Source of the DNA: DATAAM01 sp036260075
Lineage (GTDB): Bacteria > Actinomycetota > Acidimicrobiia > Acidimicrobiales > JAHWLA01
Reading direction: 5' to 3'
Assembly (NCBI GenBank): GCA_036260075.1
Contig: DATAAM010000021.1
Coordinates: 1 to 25,835 of the forward strand
Length of the DNA stretch: 25,835 nt
Part shown: one piece after another, positions 1 through 7,803 of the stretch
Layout of the letters: the number at the start of each line of letters is the position of its first letter
How positions within the stretch are numbered: position 1 is the stretch's first letter
The notes under the pieces: model-generated
The model's input: the letters and a program-made list of their open reading frames with translations, nothing else
The model's database searches: none
What the model was told of the DNA's origin: nothing
Program-made: the position numbers and the translations under genes

Positions 1-1187
1 GCCAGCAGCCAGTAGCCCGCGTGCGTCGTGGTCGCCGCCATGCCGAGGACCGGCGAGTTGAGGCGGTGCCCGGCCATGGAGCCGAAGCTGCCCGCCTCGC
101 CGAACGGCAGCACCTGTCCGTCGTTGGTCGTCACCCAGTAGCCCTTGGTGCGCCCGTGGGCCGAGGCGACGATGTCGGACACCCGTCGGCGGATCTCGGG
201 GAGGCGGTCGTAGAGCCGGTCGCCCGGGCAGCTCGTGGCCTTGGTGTCGCGGTGGCCGGCCAGGTTGGGGTAGCTGTCACCCGACAGCACGTTGATGCTG
301 TGCCGGTCGGCCTTCCACGCCAGCATGGCCTGCAGGGCCTCGACGGCGGCCGACGACGGCCCCTGGGCGGTGAACGTGCCGAGCAGGGCCACGCCCACCG
401 ACCCGGTGTTGGCCCCCTCGGCGTGCGCGCCGATCACGCCGCGCCCCTCCGTGTCCTCCCCGGTCGGGATCTCGCCGGCGGCGTACTCGCGGGACCAGCG
501 GCCTTCGTAGATGCGCCCCCGCTCGTCGATCAGGAAGTTGTACCCGATGTCGTTCCAGCCCCGGGTCTGCACGTGGTACGAGTAGATCGCCCGCACGGTG
601 GCAGCCGGGTCGGGGTCGCCGTTGGGCGTGTCGGTGTGGTGCACGATGAGCTTCCGGACGGGGGCGAAGCTCGGCGGGCCGGGGTTGCGGATCGACTCGT
701 CGGCGCCCCACTGGGCTCGGCTCACCACGCCCGGCTGGGCCACCCGTGTGTCGCTCATCGACGCCGTGGCGGGCGCGCCCGACCGGCCCGCCCGCACCAG
801 GCGGCGCGGCCCGTGGCGGGTGTCGATGGCCACGACCTGCACGTCGCGGGCCTCGCCCGCCACCACCCGGGCCTCGACCCGCTCGGCCCGTCCCACGCCG
901 ACGAGGTCGGCGTACACGACGTCGCCCGTCGTCATGTCCTCGTTGTGGTGGACCGGCTGCCACGGCCCGCCGTCCCAGCGCACTTCGACGGCGGCCTCCT
1001 CGTCGCCCTGCCACCGCACGCCGACGTGCGAGGCGGGGAACGCCAGCTCGGCCCCACCGCGCAGCACCGCCCCCGGCACGACCGCGGTGCGGGTGGCGGG
1101 CGCGCTCCATGCCATCGGCACCGGTGCGAGCTGCACCAGGCCGATCGCAGCCGCGATCACCGTCAGTCGGAAGACGTTCTTGCGCAC
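1..1187 (-). CDS. Exported PGRP/amidase_2-type N-acetylmuramoyl-L-alanine amidase with C-terminal GYW repeats (3' part outside window)
   Basis: I translated this myself; 395 residues are inside the window and the C-terminus lies beyond base 1. A GTG start at 1187 has GGAGG four bases upstream. Residues 1-29 read as a signal peptide (RKNVFR, then a hydrophobic stretch, then AWSA). A poorly conserved beta-rich region covers about 35-125. The amidase domain covers about 153-340 and shows the expected zinc site: the HH of IVHHTD (183-184), H312 in GHRD and C320 in TSCPGD, with Y216 in the core. The family cleaves the lactyl-amide bond between MurNAc and L-Ala of peptidoglycan, outside the membrane. 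From residue 349 the protein enters GYWxxTxDGxxxxFGxA repeats of the kind also found in the adjacent protease. Family assignment is firm; substrate and role (remodelling or lysis) are inferred. Confidence 0.88.
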   Translation of the reverse strand, partial: MRKNVFRLTVIAAAIGLVQLAPVPMAWSAPATRTAVVPGAVLRGGAELAFPASHVGVRWQGDEEAAVEVRWDGGPWQPVHHNEDMTTGDVVYADLVGVGRAERVEARVVAGEARDVQVVAIDTRHGPRRLVRAGRSGAPATASMSDTRVAQPGVVSRAQWGADESIRNPGPPSFAPVRKLIVHHTDTPNGDPDPAATVRAIYSYHVQTRGWNDIGYNFLIDERGRIYEGRWSREYAAGEIPTGEDTEGRGVIGAHAEGANTGSVGVALLGTFTAQGPSSAAVEALQAMLAWKADRHSINVLSGDSYPNLAGHRDTKATSCPGDRLYDRLPEIRRRVSDIVASAHGRTKGYWVTTNDGQVLPFGEAGSFGSMAGHRLNSPVLGMAATTTHAGYWLL

Positions 1188-1311
1188 AGGGCCTCCGCCG
1201 TCTGCTGCTCTCTCTTCGTTGCGATGGGGGTTCGGCCGTCGTTTCGCCCGAGACCCTCTGCAACGTGTTGTCGGCCTGTTGCTGGTGTTGCGAAAGTAAA
1301 AACAGGGTAGC

Positions 1312-3231
1312 TCAGGAGGCCATGCCGACGATCGGCTGGTTCAGCCGGGTCCCCCCCATGGAGCCGAGGAAGCGGGCGTCGCCGAAGGCGAAGATGCCCC
1401 CGTCGCGCGCCACCAGCCAGTAGCCGTTGCCGGTGGGCGTGGGCCGCATCCCCACGATGGGCTGGTTGAGCCGGATGTTGCCCGTCGACCCGAAGAACCG
1501 GGCGTCGCCGAAGGCGAACATGCCGCCGTCGGACGCCACCAGCCAGTACCCCTTGCCCGTGGGCGTGGGCGCCATCCCCACGACGGGCTGGTTGAGCACG
1601 ATGTTGCCGGTCGACCCGAAGAAGCGGGCGTCGCCGAAGGCGAAGATGCCGCCGTCGCGCGCCACCATCCAGTAGCCGCGGCCGCCCGGGGTGGCAGCCA
1701 TCCCCACGATGGGCTGGTTGAGCCGGATGTTGCCGGTCGACCCGAAGAAGCGGGCGTCGCCGAACGTGAACACGCCGCCGTCGGACGCCACCATCCAGTA
1801 GCCCGTGCCGCTGGGGTGCGCCTCGATGCCGAGGATCGAGGCGTTCAGCCGCACGTTGCCGAGCGAGCCCGCGAACCGGGCGTCTCCGTAGCTGAACACC
1901 CCGCCGTCCGCGCTGACCAGCCAGTAGCCGCGCTTGGTGGGCGAGGCCGCCATGGAGACCACCGGCTGCAACAGCTGCGTGCCGCCTGCCGAGCCGTGGA
2001 ACCCGGCGGCTCCGAAGGAGAAGATCCCGCCGTCGGAGGCCACCATCCAGTAGCCGGGGTTGCCGCCTCGCAGGGCGCCGAGCGCGTCGAGCCTCCCCCA
2101 CTGGAAGGCCGAGCCGGTGGCGGGCACCCGCACGGCCGACTCGCCCAGCCGGGCCCGCACCTGGTCGCCGGTGAATCCGGGGTTGGCAGCGAACACCAAG
2201 GCGGCGGCGGCCGACACGTGCGGCGCCGCCATCGAGGTGCCGTCGTGCACCTCGTAGCCCGTCCTCCAGGTGGAGACGATGTCGACGCCCGGCGCGCCGA
2301 TGGACGCCCACGTGCCCCGATTGGCGAACGCGGGCACGGCGTCGTCGCGGTCGGTGGCGACCACGCTCACCACCCCGTCGAGGGCCGCCGGGTACGTGCG
2401 GTCGGTGCCGAACTCGTTGCCGGTGGCGGCCACCACCAGCACGCCCGCGGCCCGGGCGTCGGCGATGGCGTCGCGCATCACCGAGGAGAATGTGGGGCTC
2501 GCAAACGACATGTTGATCACGCGGGCTCCCGCTGACACCGAGTCGTGCACCGCTTGGGCCACGTCGGAGAAGTCGCCTTCGCCCTGCTCGTCGAGGACCT
2601 TCACCGACAGGATGGTCGTGTTCCACCCGAGCCCGGCCACCCCTGTCGCGTTGTCGGTGTTGGCGGCGATCACCCCGGCCACGTGCGTGCCGTGGCCGAT
2701 GAGATCGTCGCTGGTGGGGCTGTCGCTCCGGTTGGGCCCCACCGTGACCTTCCCGAGCAGGTCGGGATGGGCGGCGGTCACGCCGGTGTCGAGCACGGCG
2801 ACCTTCACCCCGTTGTTGCCCCGGGTGATGTCCCACGCCGCGGGCGCGTTGACCTTGCGCAGGCCCCACTGCTCGGTGTTGCGGCATTCGGGCCGACGGC
2901 TGTCGAAGCACGGGTCGTTGGGGGTGGCGGCAGCGCGCACTGTGCCGTCGCGCTCCGCCCACACGACCTTGCTGTGGCCGCGCATCCGGGCCAGCGCGGC
3001 GGCAGCCCGGCCCTTGGGCACCCGCAGCCGCCACACGCCGGGCATCACCCGGTCGCCCAGCACGCCGTGGGCGGCCGCGGCCACGTCGGAGGCGGCGCCG
3101 TCGCGCACGCGCACCACCAACTGCTCGCCGTCGGCCTCCGAGTGCGCGGGCGCGGCAGGGAGGGCGAACGTCACCATCACCGCCGTGACGGCCCCGAGTG
3201 CGAGACGCGTGCTTCGCATGGGCAGAACCAT
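1312..3231 (-). CDS. Exported S8 (subtilisin-like) serine protease with six C-terminal GYW repeats
   Basis: The protein has 639 residues. A signal peptide covers about 1-30 (MRSTR, hydrophobic core, APAHS). A short propeptide-like segment (36-95) precedes the catalytic domain (about 125-385). The triad is visible: D148 in AVLDTGV, H180 in GHGTHVAG and S333 in GTSMAAPH, with oxyanion N272 in ATGNEFG. Residues 393-639 form six units of about 41 residues with the pattern GYWxVxxDGGxFxFGDARFxGSxGxxxLNQPxVGM. Start choice: ATG at 3231 or an in-frame ATG at 3219, neither with a clear Shine-Dalgarno; both keep the signal peptide. It should be an active secreted endopeptidase whose repeats tether it to the cell surface or a glycan; tethering is inference. 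It lies 31 bases downstream of the glycosyltransferase unit on the same strand. Confidence 0.93.
   Translation of the reverse strand: MVLPMRSTRLALGAVTAVMVTFALPAAPAHSEADGEQLVVRVRDGAASDVAAAAHGVLGDRVMPGVWRLRVPKGRAAAALARMRGHSKVVWAERDGTVRAAATPNDPCFDSRRPECRNTEQWGLRKVNAPAAWDITRGNNGVKVAVLDTGVTAAHPDLLGKVTVGPNRSDSPTSDDLIGHGTHVAGVIAANTDNATGVAGLGWNTTILSVKVLDEQGEGDFSDVAQAVHDSVSAGARVINMSFASPTFSSVMRDAIADARAAGVLVVAATGNEFGTDRTYPAALDGVVSVVATDRDDAVPAFANRGTWASIGAPGVDIVSTWRTGYEVHDGTSMAAPHVSAAAALVFAANPGFTGDQVRARLGESAVRVPATGSAFQWGRLDALGALRGGNPGYWMVASDGGIFSFGAAGFHGSAGGTQLLQPVVSMAASPTKRGYWLVSADGGVFSYGDARFAGSLGNVRLNASILGIEAHPSGTGYWMVASDGGVFTFGDARFFGSTGNIRLNQPIVGMAATPGGRGYWMVARDGGIFAFGDARFFGSTGNIVLNQPVVGMAPTPTGKGYWLVASDGGMFAFGDARFFGSTGNIRLNQPIVGMRPTPTGNGYWLVARDGGIFAFGDARFLGSMGGTRLNQPIVGMAS
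1315..2055 (-). repeat. Six tandem ~123-bp coding repeats (GYW modules) of the S8 protease
   Basis: These units encode residues 393-639 of the protease, each about 41 codons. Units 3 to 6 are the most alike in DNA as well as protein, with long shared blocks around the codons for FGDARFFGSTGN and LNQP, which suggests recent internal duplication. Units 1 and 2 are more diverged. The pattern (an aromatic GYW, a DGG turn, an FGDA strand and a GS turn) suggests a beta-propeller or solenoid. I do not recognise a proven ligand. Confidence 0.85.
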
Positions 3232-3262
3232 GAGCCTAGGTACAGATCGGCCGGATCCGGCG

Positions 3263-4420
3263 TCAGGCGAGCGATTCGAGGAAATCGCGGTAACGGTCCA
3301 GGATGACCGGCCAACGGAAGTTGGCGTCCACGTAGGCCCGGCCTTGGCGGGCCAGCGCCGACCGTGCGCCGGCGTCGGCCGTCAGCCGGTCGACCACCGC
3401 CTCGAACCCGGCGTAACCCGTGAACCACAGGCCCCCGCCGGAGCGCTCGCAGTGCTCGCGGGTGGCCAGGCAGGCGCCGTTCACGAGCACCGGCAGCCCG
3501 GCCGTCCACGCCTCCATGAGCACGATGGAGAAGGCCTCGAAGTACGAGGGGTTGACCAGCGCCACGGCACGACGCAGCAGCCCCCACTTGACGTCTTCGT
3601 CGACCGGCCCCAGCAGCACGATGTCGGGGTGGTCGGGCGGGCGTTGGGCCACCGGCCCGGCGAACACGAGCTGCAAAGGCCCGGGACGACGGGCCTTGTA
3701 CTCGGCGAAGTAGCGGGCCAGCATCCCCGCTCCCTTGCCGTCGTCGACCCGCCCGAGGCACAGCAGGTACGGCCGCTCGGGGACGGCGGGGGCGTCGGAA
3801 TCCCCCGCCTCCTCCTCCACGCCGAGGCCCATCACCACGTGCGCCCGGTGGGCCACGGGGAACAGCCGCTCGACCAGGTCGCGCTCGCCGTACGTCTGGA
3901 ACACAAAGCCGCGGGTGGCGGCGAAGACGTCGCGGAAGATCGGCAGCCGCAACGGCGGCTCGTCGTGGGCGGCCGGGTGCATGACCGCCCGCTCGCCCAC
4001 GGCGGGCACCCCGTGCACCGTCGGGTAGTAGAGGTAGGGGTAGAACACCACGAGGTCGGCGTCGCCGCCCGCCGCCGCCTCGATCATCGCCGGCGTGACC
4101 GGCCCCTGGAGCTCGATCCACCGACGGCACGTCTCGGGATCCGCCGCCTCGGGGTGGGGCAGCACCGTGCGCGAGAACGTCTCGAAGTCGGGGGCTCGCC
4201 CTGCGGCCGAGCGGAACCGCCGCACCCGCACGCCGTTGATCGCCACCTCTCCCTCGGCGTACTCGTCGGCCCACGTGCGGGCGTCGAGCGCGCAGGTGGT
4301 GAGCACCTCCACGTCCCAGCCGAGGAACGACACCAGCCGCTCGGCCAGCATCCGCGCCCCGTACTCGGCGCCCCCCAGCACCTCCACGCCGTACCGAGGC
4401 ACGACGTACGCGACCTTCAT
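3263..4420 (-). CDS. GT4-family glycosyltransferase (GT-B fold), not related to the three paralogues upstream
   Basis: The protein has 385 residues. The N-terminus (MKVAYVVPRYG, then LGGAEYGARMLAERL) is the usual GT4 acceptor-side Rossmann start with the GGAE loop. The C-terminal donor domain has CLGRVDDGKG (221-230) and the EX7E motif of retaining GT4 enzymes, with E295 and E303 in the segment NPSYFEAFSIVLMEAW. It would transfer a sugar from a nucleotide donor at the cytoplasmic face of the membrane. ATG at 4420 overlaps the stop of the preceding glycosyltransferase by four bases (ATGA), so the two are probably translationally coupled. It is the last gene of the export unit. Donor and acceptor cannot be told from the sequence. 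Confidence 0.88.
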   Translation of the reverse strand: MKVAYVVPRYGVEVLGGAEYGARMLAERLVSFLGWDVEVLTTCALDARTWADEYAEGEVAINGVRVRRFRSAAGRAPDFETFSRTVLPHPEAADPETCRRWIELQGPVTPAMIEAAAGGDADLVVFYPYLYYPTVHGVPAVGERAVMHPAAHDEPPLRLPIFRDVFAATRGFVFQTYGERDLVERLFPVAHRAHVVMGLGVEEEAGDSDAPAVPERPYLLCLGRVDDGKGAGMLARYFAEYKARRPGPLQLVFAGPVAQRPPDHPDIVLLGPVDEDVKWGLLRRAVALVNPSYFEAFSIVLMEAWTAGLPVLVNGACLATREHCERSGGGLWFTGYAGFEAVVDRLTADAGARSALARQGRAYVDANFRWPVILDRYRDFLESLA

Positions 4421-5517
4421 CCTTCGTCCAGGCGGGCGATCAGCTTCTCGAACACCGCCCGCATCGAGGCCCGCGACCGCTCCAGGTCGAACAGCGCCAG
4501 CCGACGCCGGCCTGCCGCCACCAGCGTGTCGCGCACGCTGCCGTCGGAGAGCACCCGATGCAGGGCGGCGGCTACCTCGGCGGGCCGCTTGCGCTCCAGC
4601 AGCACGCCCGCGTCGCCCAGGGTCTCAGGCACGGCGCCTGCGGCGTACGCCACGATCGGCACGCCGTGGTGCATGGCCTCGACCAAGGGCACGCAGAACC
4701 CCTCGTGGTCGGACAGGCACAGGAAGGCGTCGGCCGTGCGGTAGTGGGCGGCCAGCGCGCCCGCGGGCACGCCGCCGGTGAGCCGCACGCCCTCCGAGAT
4801 GCCGGCGTCGCGGGCGAACGCGTGCAGGGCGTCCCAATAGGTGTCGGACGACGGCGCGCCCACCACCCACAGCCGGGCCTTCCGGTCGTAGACGCGCCGG
4901 TAGACGGCGAACGCCTTGAGCAGGTCGTGTTGCGCCTTGTGGGGCGCCACCCGGCTCACGAACAGGATGTCCGCGCCGCCGTCGCGCTTCTCCCGCTCCA
5001 GCTCGGCCACCGTCGCCGGGTCGGCGGCCCGCTCGAGCTGCGACAGGTCGAACAGCACCGGCGACGCCACCGCCTCCTCGAAGCCCAGGTCGATCAGCTG
5101 CTGGGTGTTGAAGGCGGAGTCGCCGATGCCGAGCACGGCCACGTCGGCCATGTCGCGCAGCTGGCCGAGTCCCCACGTCAGCGCGTGCGCCACGCCCGGT
5201 TCCCACGAGAGGAACAGCCGAGGCGGCGTGATGTTGTGGTGGTTCACCACCAGCGGCTCGGGCCTGCGCAACGCGGTCCAGCCGATGAACGAGCCGATGG
5301 CGCACTGGTAGACGTTCACCGTGCCCCGGTGGCGCCCCGGCCTCCGCCCGTACCAGCGCGGCGACCGCGCCTCTTCGGCCATGTCGGCTGACGTCTCCGA
5401 GGCGTAGATCTCCGACCGCAACCCCATCTCGCGCAGCAACCGCCGCAGCTCGAGCGAGTGGGCACCGATGGCGCCCGGCTCCAACGTGGGGACGAGCTGG
5501 TGCACGGCGTGGATCAC
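4417..5517 (-). CDS. GT4-family glycosyltransferase, paralogue A of three
   Basis: The protein has 366 residues from a GTG start at 5517, chosen because GTG overlaps the upstream stop (GTGA) and because both paralogues start at the same point (MIxAxHQxxP). The N-terminal half has the motif VNHHNITPPRLF (91-102), conserved among the three copies. The C-terminal half has LFVSRVAPHKAQHDLLKAF and the donor-site segment LSDHEGFCVPLVEAM, whose E272 and E280 are the EX7E pair. The product should be a cytoplasmic retaining glycosyltransferase acting on a lipid-linked glycan. It overlaps its neighbours on both sides by four bases. The three copies may add similar sugars in successive steps; specificity is unknown. 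Confidence 0.88.
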   Translation of the reverse strand: MIHAVHQLVPTLEPGAIGAHSLELRRLLREMGLRSEIYASETSADMAEEARSPRWYGRRPGRHRGTVNVYQCAIGSFIGWTALRRPEPLVVNHHNITPPRLFLSWEPGVAHALTWGLGQLRDMADVAVLGIGDSAFNTQQLIDLGFEEAVASPVLFDLSQLERAADPATVAELEREKRDGGADILFVSRVAPHKAQHDLLKAFAVYRRVYDRKARLWVVGAPSSDTYWDALHAFARDAGISEGVRLTGGVPAGALAAHYRTADAFLCLSDHEGFCVPLVEAMHHGVPIVAYAAGAVPETLGDAGVLLERKRPAEVAAALHRVLSDGSVRDTLVAAGRRRLALFDLERSRASMRAVFEKLIARLDEG

Positions 5518-6572
5518 ATCGCCTCCAGCGCCCGCTCCAGCGCGGCGCGGTAGCGCTCCCTGGCGACGGGCAGCGCGAAGTCCTCCCGTCGCCGACGCCC
5601 GGCGGCCACCAGCCCGTCGTGCACGGCCCGGTCGGTGACCACTCGGTGCACGGCCGCTGCCACCACCGCCGGGTCCTTCGACGACAGCAGCAGGGCGGCG
5701 TCGCCCGCCGTCTCCGGCACCGCCGCTGCCGCATAGGCGACGACGGGCACGTCGTGGTGCATGGCCTCCAGCAGCGGCACGCAGAAGCCCTCGTGGTCGG
5801 ACAGGCACACGAACACGTCGGCGGCACGGTAGTGAGCGGCGAGGACGGGCGCCGACACCGCCCCGGTCACGCGCACGGCACCGCCGATGCCGAGGTCGTC
5901 GGCCAGGCGCAGCAACATGCCCGTGTACGCGTCGCTCGCGCTCGACCCCACCAGGAAGAGCCGGGCCCGCCGGTCGTACAGCGAGCGGTACACCGCCAAC
6001 GCCCGCACGAGGTCGTGCTGGGCCTTGTGCGGCGCCACCCGGCCCACGAACAGCCACGTGGGGCCGTCCGCCTGCAAGGCGGCGAGCGCCTGCTCGTCGG
6101 GCTCGGCCGCCTCCACGTCGACCAGCACCGGCACCACCTCGGTCCGCCGGAAGGCGCCCAGGTCGGCGACGCTGAAGGAGGAGTGGGCAAAGGCCGTTGC
6201 CGTCCGCGGGGCGAGCTTCTCCAGCTGCTCCAGGCCCCACTGCAGGCCGTGCTCGGTGTCGGGCGACCAGCGGGCGAACAACCCGGGCGGCGTGACGTTG
6301 TGGTAGTCGACGAGCAGCGGCTCGGGTCGCTGCTCCACGAACACGCCCACCCACGAGCCGATGGCGTGGTGGTACAGGAGCGCCTGGCCCCGCTGCGGCT
6401 TGCCGAGCTCCCCGTAGAACGTGGCCACGTCGGCGTACTCGGGCCGGATGTGGTCGCTCAGAATGTGAGATGAGATTCCCATCTCACGTAGCAGGATCCG
6501 GACCTCGAGGGCGTGCGCGGTGACGGCCCCCTGCTCGGCCGCCGGGACGAGCTGGTGCAGGGCGCTGATCAC
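5514..6572 (-). CDS. GT4-family glycosyltransferase, paralogue B of three
   Basis: The protein has 352 residues. The GTG start at 6572 aligns with the paralogues (MISALHQLVP) and has GAGG five bases upstream; the reading frame stays open further upstream without similarity, so longer starts were not used. Conserved blocks: VDYHNVTPPGLFARW (88-102), FVGRVAPHKAQHDLVRAL (175-192), and LSDHEGFCVPLLEAM (257-271), with E261 and E269 as the EX7E pair. It is closest to paralogue A in its second half. It is separated from paralogue C by 145 bases containing a strong hairpin, the only sizeable gap in the unit. Its role in surface glycan assembly is inferred from its neighbours. Confidence 0.88.
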   Translation of the reverse strand: MISALHQLVPAAEQGAVTAHALEVRILLREMGISSHILSDHIRPEYADVATFYGELGKPQRGQALLYHHAIGSWVGVFVEQRPEPLLVDYHNVTPPGLFARWSPDTEHGLQWGLEQLEKLAPRTATAFAHSSFSVADLGAFRRTEVVPVLVDVEAAEPDEQALAALQADGPTWLFVGRVAPHKAQHDLVRALAVYRSLYDRRARLFLVGSSASDAYTGMLLRLADDLGIGGAVRVTGAVSAPVLAAHYRAADVFVCLSDHEGFCVPLLEAMHHDVPVVAYAAAAVPETAGDAALLLSSKDPAVVAAAVHRVVTDRAVHDGLVAAGRRRREDFALPVARERYRAALERALEAM

Positions 6573-6605
6573 GGGAGCCTCGGTCGAAGGCCGATCGGCT
6601 GCCGC

Positions 6606-6638
6606 GCGGAGGCGAGGGGCGCCGGGGCTCGCCTCCGC
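6606..6638 (-). terminator. GC-rich hairpin between glycosyltransferase genes (terminator or attenuator candidate)
   Basis: The arms GCGGAGGCGAG (6606-6616) and CTCGCCTCCGC (6628-6638) pair over 11 bp without mismatch around an 11-base loop. There is no T-run on either side, so this is not a classic intrinsic terminator. It lies in the only gap inside the minus-strand glycosyltransferase unit, about 80 bases after the stop of paralogue C. It could reduce transcription into the last three genes or stabilise the upstream mRNA. Confidence 0.45.
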
Positions 6639-6717
6639 TCGGCGGCGGGCCCGGGAGACCGGCGGCGCGCGCACGCGACCGCGACAACGGCTCCCCCCGA
6701 GCGGACGCCGAGCGCTC

Positions 6718-7803
6718 TCACAGGTCGGCCAGCACCGACTCGACCGCCCGGCGGAAGGCTGCCTTGCTCTTGGCCAGCTCGAAGTCGGCGAGCCGGGCGG
6801 TGCCCGCCTCGACCAGCGCGTGCCGCACCGCGGCATCCGACACCACGCGGTGCACCGCAGCGGCCACCAACGCAGGCTCCTTCGACGGCAGCACGACGGC
6901 GGCGTCGGCCACCGTCTCGGGCACGGCGGCAGCCGCGAACGCCACGATCGGCACCCGGTTGTGCATCGCCTCCAGCAGCGGCACGCAGAACCCCTCGTGG
7001 TCGGAGAGGCACACGAAGGCGTCGGCGGCGCGGTAGTGGGCAGCCAGCACGCCGTCGGGCACCGAGCCCACGAACTTCACCCAGCGCTGGAGGCCCAGGC
7101 CCTTGGCGAACTTCCGCACGGCGGTCAGGTACGCGTGCGACGAGGCCCCTCCCACGAGGTGCAGGCGCGCCTCGGGGTCGTAGGTGCGCCGGTAGGCGGC
7201 GAACGCCTTGACGAGGTCGTGGTGCGCCTTGTTGGGCGCCACTCGTCCCACGAAGAGCAGGTCGGCCCCACCTCGCCGCTTCTCCCTCTGCAAGTCGTCG
7301 AGCACCCGCGGGTCGGCCGCCTTCTCCAAGGCGTCGAGGTCGACCATGGCCGACGCCACGGCCGTGCGGGCGAAGCCCGTCGCCCGCAGGTCGGCCTCGT
7401 TGTAGCGGGAGACGGCGATGCCCGCCACGGCCGTGCGCGCGAAGGCCTCCAGCTGCCGACGCCCCTTGGCCAGCTCGCCGCCCACGTGCGGCTCCCACGG
7501 TGCGAACAGCTCGGCGGGCGTGATGTTGTGGTAGTTGACGGCCTTGGGCTCGGGCCGGGCCAGCACCACGTCGGCCACCTTGCTGCCCGTCGACAGTTGG
7601 TAGAGCAGCAATGCTCGGGCGCCGTCGCCGCGGTAGCTGCGCAGGTCGTGGGCGGCCCGGAAGCCCACGCCGGTGCGACCTTCGGCATAGACCTCCGAGC
7701 GCAGGCCCATGTCGCGCAGCACCGACTGGGCGTGGCGAGTGTGGGCGCCGACCGCGTCGCGCGCCGCGTACGTCGGGAGGAACTGGTGGACCGCCTCGAT
7801 CAC
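6718..7803 (-). CDS. GT4-family glycosyltransferase, paralogue C of three
   Basis: The protein has 361 residues from GTG at 7803, which overlaps the methyltransferase stop as GTGA. It starts MIEAVHQFLP like its paralogues. Visible motifs: VNYHNITPAELFAPWEPH (89-106), LFVGRVAPNKAHHDLVKAF (183-201), LVGGASSHAYL, and LSDHEGFCVPLLEAM (266-280) with E270 and E278 as EX7E. It is the copy nearest the exporter and is probably co-translated with the methyltransferase. The family transfers nucleotide-sugar-derived residues with retention; the exact linkage is not predictable. A role in building the exported polymer is inferred from context. Confidence 0.88.
   Translation of the reverse strand: MIEAVHQFLPTYAARDAVGAHTRHAQSVLRDMGLRSEVYAEGRTGVGFRAAHDLRSYRGDGARALLLYQLSTGSKVADVVLARPEPKAVNYHNITPAELFAPWEPHVGGELAKGRRQLEAFARTAVAGIAVSRYNEADLRATGFARTAVASAMVDLDALEKAADPRVLDDLQREKRRGGADLLFVGRVAPNKAHHDLVKAFAAYRRTYDPEARLHLVGGASSHAYLTAVRKFAKGLGLQRWVKFVGSVPDGVLAAHYRAADAFVCLSDHEGFCVPLLEAMHNRVPIVAFAAAAVPETVADAAVVLPSKEPALVAAAVHRVVSDAAVRHALVEAGTARLADFELAKSKAAFRRAVESVLADL

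Noticed and set aside
1188..1311. A riboswitch (c-di-AMP type) before the amidase gene
   Set aside because: GCCGAACCC in the leader recalls the c-di-AMP motif, and amidase genes are common targets, but the other conserved blocks and pairing were not found.
1315..2055. A CRISPR array or non-coding tandem repeat
   Set aside because: The 123-bp periodicity is coding: it keeps frame, varies at third positions and is part of the protease.
2270..4744. An 824-codon open frame on the plus strand opposite the protease and glycosyltransferase
   Set aside because: It is antisense to two genes with complete motifs, has no family pattern and has the Arg/Pro/His-rich composition of a high-GC shadow frame.
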